Below, one piece after another: positions 20,839-28,377 of a DNA stretch of 64,000 nucleotides (positions are counted from its first letter, which is position 1; the number at the start of each line of letters is the position of its first letter). This DNA is from CAKZLS01 sp963771545 (GTDB lineage: Bacteria > Pseudomonadota > Alphaproteobacteria > Rhodospirillales > Defluviicoccaceae). The notes beneath the pieces were generated by a model, which was not told where the DNA came from, searched no databases, and saw only the letters and a program-made list of their open reading frames with translations. A program made the translations under genes and the position numbers. The stretch spans positions 434,001 through 498,000 of the forward strand of contig CAVYTX010000002.1 of NCBI GenBank assembly GCA_963771545.1. Direction: 5' to 3'.

Positions 20839-21306
20839 ATGAAAGACATGGCATCGGCCGCGCGCATTCACGTCACTTCATGGCATGAGATGCATCGGGA
20901 GGCCACCGATCTCGCGGACCAATTGGCGCGTCATGGGCCTTGGCGGGGACTGATCGCGGTCAGCCGCGGCGGTCTCGTTCCCGCGGCCATCGTGGCCCGT
21001 GTCCTCGACATCCGGCTCATCGAAACCATCTGCGTCGCCAGCTATAACGGACAGGACAGAGGCCCGCTCGAGGTCATCAAACCGTCGCCGGTGGCCGCCG
21101 GCAAGGGGTCGGGGTGGTTGCTGGTCGACGATGTCGCCGACAGCGGCGCGACCGCCGCCGAGGCGAGGCAGATGCTGCCCGAGGCCCACTACGCGGCCCT
21201 GTACGTGAAACCGGCGGGTCGCCCATTCGTGGATACCTTCCTGCGCGAGGTGGAGCAGGACGTTTGGATCGACTTTCCTTGGGATCGGAATCCAGCCAGA
21301 ATCTGA
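20839..21306 (+). CDS. gpt: Xanthine-guanine phosphoribosyltransferase
   Basis: A 155-residue type I phosphoribosyltransferase of the Gpt size. The PRPP-binding loop is WLLVDDVADSGATAAEA and the early motif is LIAVSRGGLVPAAIVAR. The C-terminus has DVWIDFPWD, as in E. coli Gpt. It salvages guanine and xanthine to GMP and XMP. A second in-frame ATG at 20848 is possible. Confidence 0.92.
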   Translation: MKDMASAARIHVTSWHEMHREATDLADQLARHGPWRGLIAVSRGGLVPAAIVARVLDIRLIETICVASYNGQDRGPLEVIKPSPVAAGKGSGWLLVDDVADSGATAAEARQMLPEAHYAALYVKPAGRPFVDTFLREVEQDVWIDFPWDRNPARI

Positions 21307-21322
21307 CGGAATTCGAGTTCGC

Positions 21323-22180
21323 TCAGCCGACAGCCACGTTGTCGATGAGGCGGGCCTTGCCGAGCTTTGCGGCGGCCAGCACGCGGCCGGGGCGGGCGCT
21401 GCCGGTCCAAGGCCGCAGGGTCTCGGCGTCGCGAACGGTCACATAGTCGATCGTCGCAAATCCGGCTTCGAGCAACGCCTGGGCGGCGCGCTTCTCTTCG
21501 CGCGCCGGGTCGGCGCCCGCCGCGACATTGGCGGCGACGGTGGCGATGCTCCGATACAGCGCCGGCGCGGCGCGGCGCTCCTCGGGCGTGAGGTAGGCGT
21601 TGCGGGACGACAGCGCCAAACCATCGGCTTCGCGGACCGTCGGCGCCCCTTCGATGTCCACGGGGATGTCGAGGTCGCGGGTCATGCGCTTGATGACCTG
21701 GAGCTGCTGGTAGTCTTTTTCTCCGAACAGGGCGACGTCGGGCAGCGCCTGGATCAACAGCTTGGCGACGACGGTGGCGACGCCGGTAAAAAATCCCGGG
21801 CGGAATTCGCCGTCGAGAAGGTCGCCGATGCCGAGAACCGAGACGCGGGTGGCCGATTCCGACGGATACATTTCCGCCACCGGCGGGGCGAACAAGAGAT
21901 GCGCGCCCTCGGCCGCGAGCATGGCCGCGTCGCTGTCTTCGTCGCGGGGGTAGACGGCCAGATCCTCGTTGGGACCGAATTGCGTGGGATTGACGAACAG
22001 CGTCACGCAGGTGCGGGTGGTCATGTTCATGGACCGGCGCACCAGCGATAGGTGGCCCTCGTGCAGGGCTCCCATGGTGGGAACCAGGCCAATGCGTTCG
22101 CCGTCGCCGCGCCATTGGCGGATACGCGAGCGCAGATCCGCGATCGTGCGAACGACGTCGATAGTCCGCGTGGCTGTCAT
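21323..22180 (-). CDS. panC: Pantothenate synthetase (pantoate-beta-alanine ligase)
   Basis: 285 residues from ATG 22180 (MTATRTIDVV). The HIGH-type motif is PTMGALHEGHLSLV, the pantoate/ATP site is FVNPTQFGPNEDLAVYPR, and FGEKDYQQLQVIKRM and ALSSRNAYL follow. It condenses pantoate with beta-alanine in CoA biosynthesis. It lies 25 bp after panB on the same strand, so the two form an operon. The open frame upstream of 22180 overlaps panB and is not used. Confidence 0.96.
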   Translation of the reverse strand: MTATRTIDVVRTIADLRSRIRQWRGDGERIGLVPTMGALHEGHLSLVRRSMNMTTRTCVTLFVNPTQFGPNEDLAVYPRDEDSDAAMLAAEGAHLLFAPPVAEMYPSESATRVSVLGIGDLLDGEFRPGFFTGVATVVAKLLIQALPDVALFGEKDYQQLQVIKRMTRDLDIPVDIEGAPTVREADGLALSSRNAYLTPEERRAAPALYRSIATVAANVAAGADPAREEKRAAQALLEAGFATIDYVTVRDAETLRPWTGSARPGRVLAAAKLGKARLIDNVAVG

Positions 22181-22205
22181 TAACGGCGACGCCTTGGTCA
22201 ATGCT

Positions 22206-23048
22206 TCAAACGGCCTTTTTCGTGTTCGTTGGCTTGACGCCGAAGCAATGCTCCATGGCCGGGAACCGCCGCGCCCGGACATCCTCCGCATAGGCTTTCG
22301 CCGACGCCGAGATTTCCTCGCCCAATTCGGCGTAGCGTTTCACGAACCTGGGCTTGAACCCGGAGAACAGACCGACGAGGTCCTCGGTCACCAGGATCTG
22401 GCCGTCGCAATCGGGCGAGGCGCCGATGCCGATGGTCGGAATGGGGATGGTTTCGGTGATTTCACGCGCCACCCGTTCCACCGTGCCCTCGATGACCGTG
22501 GCGAACGCGCCGGCCTCGGCGACGGCCTTGGCGTCCTCGAGAACGCCCTCAGCTTCCTTTTCTTCCCGGCCCAGCGAGCGGAACCCGCCGGCGGTGTTGA
22601 CCGACTGCGGCAGCAGCCCCACGTGGCCGAACACCGGAATGCCCCGTTGGACGAGAAAGCGGATGGTTTCCGCCATCTCGACGCCGCCTTCCAGCTTGAC
22701 GCCCGAACAGCCCACTTCCTTCATCACCCGGGCGGCGTTGCGGAACGCGTCCCGCGGGGATTCCTGATAGGAGCCGAAGGGCATGTCCACGATCACGCAG
22801 GCCTTGCGGGACCCGCGCATCACCGCCTGGCCATGGGCGATCATCATGTCGAGGGTGACGCCGAGGGTGCTGTCCATGCCGTACAGAACCATGCCCAGCG
22901 AGTCGCCCACCAGCAGCAGGTCCACGTGCTCGTCCAGGAGCACGGCGGTCAGGGACGTGTACGCCGTCAGGCATACAATGGGCTCTCCACCCTTGCGCGC
23001 CCGGATCTCGGGCACCGTGACCTTCTTCCACTGCTTGTGAACGCTCAC
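22206..23048 (-). CDS. panB: 3-methyl-2-oxobutanoate hydroxymethyltransferase
   Basis: 280 residues, starting at GTG 23048 (SVHKQWKKV follows), which has a GGAGG site 7 bp upstream; TTG at 23054 is an alternative. Family motifs are LTAYTSLTAVLLDEHVDLLLVGDSLGMV, SGVKLEGG, GHVGLLPQSVN and PTIGIGASPDCDGQILV. It makes ketopantoate from 2-oxoisovalerate and methylene-THF. It is the first gene of a panBC operon. Confidence 0.95.
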   Translation of the reverse strand: MSVHKQWKKVTVPEIRARKGGEPIVCLTAYTSLTAVLLDEHVDLLLVGDSLGMVLYGMDSTLGVTLDMMIAHGQAVMRGSRKACVIVDMPFGSYQESPRDAFRNAARVMKEVGCSGVKLEGGVEMAETIRFLVQRGIPVFGHVGLLPQSVNTAGGFRSLGREEKEAEGVLEDAKAVAEAGAFATVIEGTVERVAREITETIPIPTIGIGASPDCDGQILVTEDLVGLFSGFKPRFVKRYAELGEEISASAKAYAEDVRARRFPAMEHCFGVKPTNTKKAV

Positions 23049-23215
23049 ATCCAATCCTCCTTGGGTGACCGCGGGACTGTACCGCTCTGCGCGGGTGCGA
23101 TAAAGAACAATTCGCGTTTGCAACGAGGTCGAGCGCGCATTCGGTGGCGTCCCGCCGGCAACCCACGGATTGATAGGCTCCATCAACCCTGATACGACTG
23201 ATCGCGCGCGGGAAT

Positions 23216-24394
23216 ATGTCGTTGGGCGGAGTGCATGACGTGAACACCTCGGTGATGGAGCCGGATCGGAAAGGATCGGAGGGGGAGGGTTCCGGCGCGG
23301 CCATGGGTCCGGCCGGCATTCTTCCCTCCCAGGAAATCCGTGCCATGATCGGCCGCGGCGAAATCGAGGCGGCCGCCGAGATCTCCGAGGAACAGATTCA
23401 GCCCGCGAGCATCGACCTGCGGCTCGGAAATGTCGCCTACCGGGTCAGGGCGGGTTTCTTGCCGGGCCCGCGCACGACCGTCCAAGAGAGAATCGGCGCG
23501 TTCGGCATGCATCAGGTGGATCTGGCCCGAAGCGCCGTCCTCGAGAAGGGCTGCGTCTATATCGTGCCGCTGATGGAGCGGCTGAACCTGCCCGAGCCCA
23601 TCTCGGGTACGGCCAATCCGAAAAGTTCCACCGGCCGGCTCGACGTGTTCACCCGGCTGATCACCGACAACGCGGTGATGTTCGATCAGGTAACGCCGGG
23701 CTACGGCGGGCCGCTGTACGCCGAGATCTCGCCACGAACATTCAGCATCGTCATTCAACAAGGAGCGCGGCTCAGCCAGCTTCGTTTGCAGCACGGCGAA
23801 CTGCCCGCCAGCGATTCCGCGATCCGGCGGCTTCATGCCCAAATTCCGCTGGTGGACGCCGAACCCGGAACCGAGAACATCAACCATGGGATCGCGGTCA
23901 CCGTGGATCTCAAGGGCGATGGCGGCGGGTTGATCGGCTACCGGGCGCGGCACTACACCGACCTCATCGATCTCGCCAAGGTCGGGCACTACGAGGCGAA
24001 CCATTTTTGGGAGCCCGTCCACGTGGACGCGCGCGGCAGCGTGATCCTCAATCCCGGCGATTTCTACATCCTCGCCTCCAAGGAAGCCGTCACGGTGCCG
24101 CCCGATCATGCCGCCGAGATGAGGCCGTACGACACCCGGGTCGGCGAGTTCCGGGTCCACTATGCCGGCTTTTTCGATCCCGGGTTCGGCTATGCCGCCA
24201 CCGGCGGGACCGGTTCGCGGGCCGTTCTGGAAATCCGCTCGTTCGAGGTGCCGTTCGTTCTGCGCGACGGACAGGTGGTCGCGAGGCTGGTGTACGAGCC
24301 GCTGACCGCCGTGCCCGACAAATTGTACGGAGTCGGCATCGGCTCGTCCTACCAACGCCAGGGCCTCGCGCTCGCCAAGCAATTCAAGCGCTAG
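23216..24394 (+). CDS. dcd: 2'-deoxycytidine 5'-triphosphate deaminase, alphaproteobacterial long form
   Basis: 392 residues, about twice the length of E. coli Dcd, with two dUTPase-fold halves. The first half has IQPASIDLRLGN and SGTANPKSSTGRLDVFTRL, and QGARLSQLRL follows. The second half begins near GIAVTVDLKGDGGG and has FEVPFVLRDGQVVARLVYE. It converts dCTP to dUTP for dTTP synthesis. The extreme N-terminus (about 30 residues) is poorly conserved, so the start may be one of the later ATGs (23257 or 23303). Confidence 0.88.
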   Translation: MSLGGVHDVNTSVMEPDRKGSEGEGSGAAMGPAGILPSQEIRAMIGRGEIEAAAEISEEQIQPASIDLRLGNVAYRVRAGFLPGPRTTVQERIGAFGMHQVDLARSAVLEKGCVYIVPLMERLNLPEPISGTANPKSSTGRLDVFTRLITDNAVMFDQVTPGYGGPLYAEISPRTFSIVIQQGARLSQLRLQHGELPASDSAIRRLHAQIPLVDAEPGTENINHGIAVTVDLKGDGGGLIGYRARHYTDLIDLAKVGHYEANHFWEPVHVDARGSVILNPGDFYILASKEAVTVPPDHAAEMRPYDTRVGEFRVHYAGFFDPGFGYAATGGTGSRAVLEIRSFEVPFVLRDGQVVARLVYEPLTAVPDKLYGVGIGSSYQRQGLALAKQFKR

Positions 24395-24404
24395 CGATTG
24401 CCGC

Positions 24405-25292
24405 GTGAATACCCGTCGGGAGAACCAAAGCAAACAGGATTCCGAAGTGCGACGCATTGCGCCGCGTCTGGGCGGCGTGCTGGGCAAGATGCAAGGTGTT
24501 CTGGAATCGGCCCGCTTTCAGCACTTCATTACCGCCATCATCGTCGTCAACGCCATCACCCTCGGCCTTGAAACCAGCAACACCGCCATGGATCTGGCGG
24601 GCGGTTTGCTCACCACCCTCGACCGCCTGATCCTGGCGATGTTCGTCGCGGAGTTGACGGCCAAAATCGTCGTCTACCGGACGCGCTTTCACCGCGACCC
24701 CTGGAACATCTTCGATTTCGTCGTCGTGGGGGTCGCCCTGGTGCCCGCGACCGGAAGCCTTTCGGTCCTGCGCGCGCTTCGGATCCTTCGTGTTTTGCGG
24801 CTGGTGTCGGCGGTTCCGTCCATGCGCCGGGTGGTCACCGCGCTGTTGCACGCCGTGCCCGGCATGGGCTCGATCGTCGCCTTGCTGGCGTTGGTGTTCT
24901 ACGTTTTCGCGGTCATGGCGACCAAACTGTTCGGAGCCAGTTTCCCCGAATGGTTCGGGACGGTGGCCGCGTCGGCGTACTCGCTGTTTCAGATCATGAC
25001 CCTGGAAAGCTGGTCCATGGGCATCGTCCGGCCGGTGATGGAGGTGTACCCGCTGGCCTGGGCCTTCTTTCTTCCGTTCATCGTGGTCACCGCGTTCGCG
25101 GTCCTCAATCTATTCATCGGCATCATTGTCGACGCCATGCAGAGCCAGCACGAGGCCGAAACCAAGGCCGAACGCGAGGCCGAGGAGGCCATGGCGCACA
25201 AGGGCCAGGAAGATCGCGCCACGATCCTGTCCGAGCTTCGCGCGCTGCGCGCCGAGATCGCCGAACTGAAGAGCGGTCGCGGAGATTTCTGA
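24405..25292 (+). CDS. Bacterial voltage-gated sodium channel (BacNav/NaChBac type)
   Basis: One six-helix ion-channel subunit. The S4 voltage sensor is SVLRALRILRVLRLVSAV, with Arg at every third residue. The pore is SLFQIMTLESWSM, and TLESWSM is the selectivity filter of sodium-selective NavAb/NaChBac channels. S6 is followed by a charged heptad-like tail (ETKAEREAEEAM ... LRALRAEIAELKSG), the tetramerising coiled coil known in the family. The annotated start is GTG 24405; ATG 24489 (MQGVLESARF) would give the more usual short N-terminus. Located in the inner membrane; links membrane potential to sodium entry. Confidence 0.9.
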   Translation: MNTRRENQSKQDSEVRRIAPRLGGVLGKMQGVLESARFQHFITAIIVVNAITLGLETSNTAMDLAGGLLTTLDRLILAMFVAELTAKIVVYRTRFHRDPWNIFDFVVVGVALVPATGSLSVLRALRILRVLRLVSAVPSMRRVVTALLHAVPGMGSIVALLALVFYVFAVMATKLFGASFPEWFGTVAASAYSLFQIMTLESWSMGIVRPVMEVYPLAWAFFLPFIVVTAFAVLNLFIGIIVDAMQSQHEAETKAEREAEEAMAHKGQEDRATILSELRALRAEIAELKSGRGDF

Positions 25293-25392
25293 GGAATCGC
25301 TCAACCGGTTAGAGTAAAATTAACCTAAATGCGGCCTATAATAGCAGGCTCGATCCGAGGATCGGTCCACCATGCTGATTGTGAGGCCCGCA

Positions 25393-26148
25393 ATGAAACG
25401 AATTCTTCTCGCTTCCGCCCTGATTTTCGCGCTTGCCGGTTCCGCGTGGGCGGGGTTCGAGGACGGCGACGAAGCCTATGGCCGTGGCGACTACGGCGTC
25501 GCCTTGAACGAATGGCAACCGGCGGCCGAGCAGGGCGATGTTCGATCGCAGTATGGCATGGGCCTATTGTGTGTGACCGGCCGTGGCGTGAAGCTGGACT
25601 ACGAGAGGGGATTGCTCTGGTTCCGGATGGCCGCCGATCAGGGAAACGCCAAGGCTCAGTTCATGGTGGGCCTGATGTACGCCCGGGGCCGGGGTGTCGA
25701 GCCGAACTTGGAAACCGCCGTCGAATGGTACCGCAAGGCCGCCGATCAGGGTTTCGCCGAGGCGGAATACAACGTGGGCGTGGCCTATGACCGGGGCAAG
25801 GGTGTGCCGCAAGATCATGCCAAGGCGGTCGAATGGTACCTGCGCGCCGCCGCCCAGGACTACGCCGAGGCCCAGTACAATCTGGGGGTCTCGTACGATC
25901 TCGGCGAAGGTGTCGCCGAGGACAACGCGATGGCCGTGGACTGGTATCTGAAGGCGGCCAAGCAGCGCCATGTCAAGGCCCAGTTCAACGTCGGGCTCAT
26001 GTACCTGGCTGGCGAAGGCGTGGAAAAGGACTACGAGCAAGCCGGTGCCTGGTTCCGCAAGGCCGCCGCCCAGGGCCTTCCCCAGGCCAACGCCATGCTG
26101 GCCTACATGCGCAAGGCCGGGCTGCAGTCCACGGACGAAGCGATCTGA
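25393..26148 (+). CDS. Exported Sel1-repeat (SLR/TPR-like) protein
   Basis: The start at 25393 gives a signal peptide, MKRILLASALIFALAGSAWA. The mature protein is made of about six 36-residue Sel1 repeats with the pattern AEAQYNLGVSYDLGEGV-x(3)-AVDWYLKAA. Such repeats bind other proteins and often act in periplasmic regulation or envelope stress. No partner is adjacent. The repeats are similar at DNA level too. Confidence 0.88.
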   Translation: MKRILLASALIFALAGSAWAGFEDGDEAYGRGDYGVALNEWQPAAEQGDVRSQYGMGLLCVTGRGVKLDYERGLLWFRMAADQGNAKAQFMVGLMYARGRGVEPNLETAVEWYRKAADQGFAEAEYNVGVAYDRGKGVPQDHAKAVEWYLRAAAQDYAEAQYNLGVSYDLGEGVAEDNAMAVDWYLKAAKQRHVKAQFNVGLMYLAGEGVEKDYEQAGAWFRKAAAQGLPQANAMLAYMRKAGLQSTDEAI

Positions 26149-26210
26149 ACCGTCGCGTTAACGATCGTTGCGATAGCGTGGCGTCCGGCCCTTGGGCTCG
26201 TTCGCAGGTT

Positions 26211-26241
26211 GTAGGGCGGAATAGCAAAGCGTATTCCGCCG
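26211..26241 (+). repeat. REP palindrome, left of RAYT
   Basis: A GTAG-prefixed palindrome with stem GGCGGAATA/TATTCCGCC and a short loop. The inverted copy is at 26844-26874, on the other side of the REP-associated transposase. Confidence 0.85.
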
Positions 26242-26298
26242 AATAAATCGGCCGTGCACAGTGAGCCCTGACATCAAATCTTGAGGCCGCGCGCCACC

Positions 26299-26836
26299 AT
26301 GCCCGACTATCGACGCTCTCGAATTCCCGGAGGATGTTTTTTCTTCACCGTCAATCTGTTGGAGCGCCACGGCAATGATTTTCTGACGCGCCGCGTCGAG
26401 CTGCTGCGGGACGCCGTGCGCCAAGTCCGCCGAACACGGCCGTTCACCATCGACGCCTGGGTGGCCCTCCCCGACCATCTTCATTGCGTCTGGACGTTGC
26501 CGCCAGACGACGACGACTTTTCCACCCGATGGCGTTTGATCAAGTCGGCTTTCGCCCGGGCCCTGCCGGCGACGGAACGGCTGTCGACGGTTCGCGGGAA
26601 CCGCGGTGAACGCGGGATTTGGCAGCGGCGGTTCTGGGAGCACGCCATCCGCGACGACACCGATTTCGCGGCCCATGGACTATGTGCACTTCAACCCGGT
26701 GAAACACGGACATGTGCATCGGGTGTCCGACTGGCCCCATTCGACGTTTCGAGCGAGCGTCAAGCGCGGGATGTTTCCGCCTGATTGGGCGGGCGCCGAC
26801 GGTCGCGACCTGATCGCCGGTGAACCCGGCGGATGA
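26299..26836 (+). CDS. REP-associated tyrosine transposase (RAYT), frameshifted
   Basis: A Y1_Tnp/HUH-type single-strand transposase. It begins MPDYRRSRIPGGCFFFTVNL, and the metal-binding HUH motif is ALPDHLHCVWTLP. The catalytic Tyr region, YVHFNPVKHG, is in the +1 frame relative to the start. The frame breaks near 26670, where the family has DFARHxDYVHFNPVKHG; either two bases are missing or one is extra. Flanking inverted REP copies (26211-26241 and 26844-26874) are its expected substrates. TTG 26281 is an alternative start. Confidence 0.85.
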
Positions 26837-26843
26837 AACCATT

Positions 26844-26874
26844 CGGCGGAATACGCTACGCTATTTCGCCCTAC
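26844..26874 (-). repeat. REP palindrome, right of RAYT (inverted copy)
   Basis: Read on the minus strand it matches 26211-26241 with only about three differences, including the GTAG prefix. The two REPs face each other around the transposase gene, the standard RAYT arrangement. Confidence 0.85.
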
Positions 26875-26967
26875 GCGGGCTTTCTCGCATTCGCCTGACT
26901 CTTGAACTCGCTTTTATGGAAGCGTGAAAGGCTGCCTTCGTCGGCTTATACAGACTGCATAAGCATT

Positions 26968-26974
26968 GTTAGGC
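26968..26974 (+). other. Left integron-type core site GTTAGGC
   Basis: The heptamer GTTAGGC at the left edge of the TIR gene block is identical to the right core site at 27935-27941. Upstream, GCCTGAC at 26895-26901 could be its degenerate partner, and GCATAAGC just before the core can pair imperfectly with GCTTTTATGG. The left side is therefore compatible with a decayed attC or attI, but is much weaker than the right-hand site. Confidence 0.5.
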
Positions 26975-27015
26975 GGCACGTACTTCGGGCCACCTCGATT
27001 TGTACGGAGACATAC

Positions 27016-27871
27016 ATGTCCCAGCCACTGAGATTCTTTGTTACACACTCCAGCAAAGACGTTGAGTTTGCTCGACGGCTAGGCGCCGATTTACGGGCGA
27101 GCGGGTTGGGAGGTTTTCTTGACATCTATTCGATCCAGCCTGGGGATGATTTCGTCGCGCATATCAACAAAGGGCTGGAAGAGTGCGATGTTTTTGTCCC
27201 TATTCTGTCTCTTGATGCTCTGAAATCGCCCTGGTGCACGGAAGAGATCAATGCAGCTGTAGCCTTGAGCAACCAGCCATCACGCCAAGGGAGACCAAGG
27301 ATCATTTCTGTCTTAGTTGAGGATTGCGCTGCGGCGATGCCCCCACTTCTCCAGAGCAGAACTCCATATCAACTTTGGACAGGCCTACCTTTCCGCTCTC
27401 TGGGAGCTTTTGGAGAAGGGGTTCGGGATAGACCCAGCGACGCTCCTACGCCGTGCAAGAATGTATAGTGGACCGAGGCTCCAGACTGGAGAGGAAGCAG
27501 GGGATCAAGTCTGGTGGGGAGCGTACGAGGTACTCGAGTTTTCAGAAACAGACAGCGGGAAGACACTGAGAGTAACCGTGGAGTCAGACTATTATCGGAC
27601 TCCGGAGATTGAACTTTGGCGCGGTGCATTTGACGGTGAGGACGTAGCCGCCTGGGTAGAGAAGCGAGTGAACATCACTCGTAGCTCCAGTCCCCTAACG
27701 TGGAACATTGAAGCAGGGATTTATACTGTCTACCTCGTGGACCATTCAGTTTTTCAACATCGCATTGTTGGTGGGCCTCGTGGCTATTGGGCATATGCAA
27801 CGTGGCCGATCCCCGACTACGAAATACTTTATCGAATTGAGGTACTTTCAAGCGGCGATAGCGCCGCCTAA
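27016..27871 (+). CDS. TIR-domain protein with C-terminal beta-sandwich, in an integron-type cassette (frameshifted)
   Basis: The start at 27016 has a GGAG site 8 bp upstream. Residues 1-135 are a TIR domain: LRFFVTHSSKDVEFARRLGA (box 1), FLDIYSIQPGDDFVAHINKG and CDVFVPILSLDALKSPWCTEEI, the last containing the Glu expected in NADase TIRs. The frame breaks between 27340 and 27375; the next frame continues INFGQAYLSALWELLEKGFG. It then goes through a roughly 110-residue all-beta region (TLRVTVESDYYRTPEIELW ... GIYTVYLVDHS) resembling PPC-like domains. Its TAA stop lies inside the attC site. GC is lower than in neighbours. An abortive-infection or antiphage role is inferred. Confidence 0.8.
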
Positions 27872-27941
27872 CAACGCCCTGCAATCGGATTGCCTCCAGC
27901 GCTGGCGCGCTTCCGGCAACCGTTGAGGGCAGGCGTTAGGC
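27866..27941 (+). other. attC recombination site (integron cassette)
   Basis: A 76-bp imperfect palindrome. The outer arms GCCTAAC (27866-27872) and GTTAGGC (27935-27941) are perfectly complementary. Inside, GCCCT pairs with AGGGC, and CAATCGGATTGCC pairs with GGCAACCGTTG, leaving two unpaired bases (T and A) on one strand. Such extrahelical bases are diagnostic of attC. The stop codon of the TIR gene overlaps the first arm, typical of gene cassettes. Confidence 0.82.
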
Positions 27942-28185
27942 CTAAAAAAATGGCGAGCATTGAGCAGTTTTCGAGGCTGTCCGAAGCAATGGAGTTGTGG
28001 TCAGGGCTAGCATTGTAGCAACCTAGACCGATTGATTTTGCCCCATTGACGGTGAGCGAGATCGTTGCGATCCCGCTTGCCGCTCTGATGGCTTCATAAA
28101 ACCGTTCCGAAATCTACTATGCATAGGGTTGTTTTTTGAAAAAAGCGGTGAACCCTCCCCCCCTCTCCCGAAATGGCCATCGGAA

Positions 28186-28377
28186 TTACTTCCGTTCGCG
28201 ATCGCCTGGCGCCCGGTCGTTGGGATTGGGCCGGGCGTCGTCGTCCTCGAACAGGATGCGGTGAGCGGCGCCGTCGAGATCGTCGAACTGTCCGGACTTG
28301 AGCGACCACAGAAACGCGGCGAGCCCCAGTAGACCCAGGAAAAGGGCCGCGGGGATGAGCCATAGAAGGACATTCAA
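28186..28377 (-). CDS. ccoS: cbb3-type cytochrome oxidase assembly protein CcoS
   Basis: A 63-residue protein with one N-terminal transmembrane helix (LLWLIPAALFLGLLGLAAFLW), then SLKSGQFDDLDGAAHRILFEDD, the CcoS signature. Its start overlaps the ccoI stop by 4 bp. It is needed for heme/copper insertion into cbb3 oxidase and is the last gene of the cluster. The region 27942-28185 downstream holds no gene that I can see, only a possible hairpin with T/A tracts near 28125-28162. Confidence 0.93.
   Translation of the reverse strand: MNVLLWLIPAALFLGLLGLAAFLWSLKSGQFDDLDGAAHRILFEDDDARPNPNDRAPGDRERK

Noticed and set aside
26895..26974. A complete second attC on the left of the TIR cassette
   Set aside because: Only the GTTAGGC core is solid. 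The inner arms pair poorly and with unequal spacing, so it is listed only as a core site.
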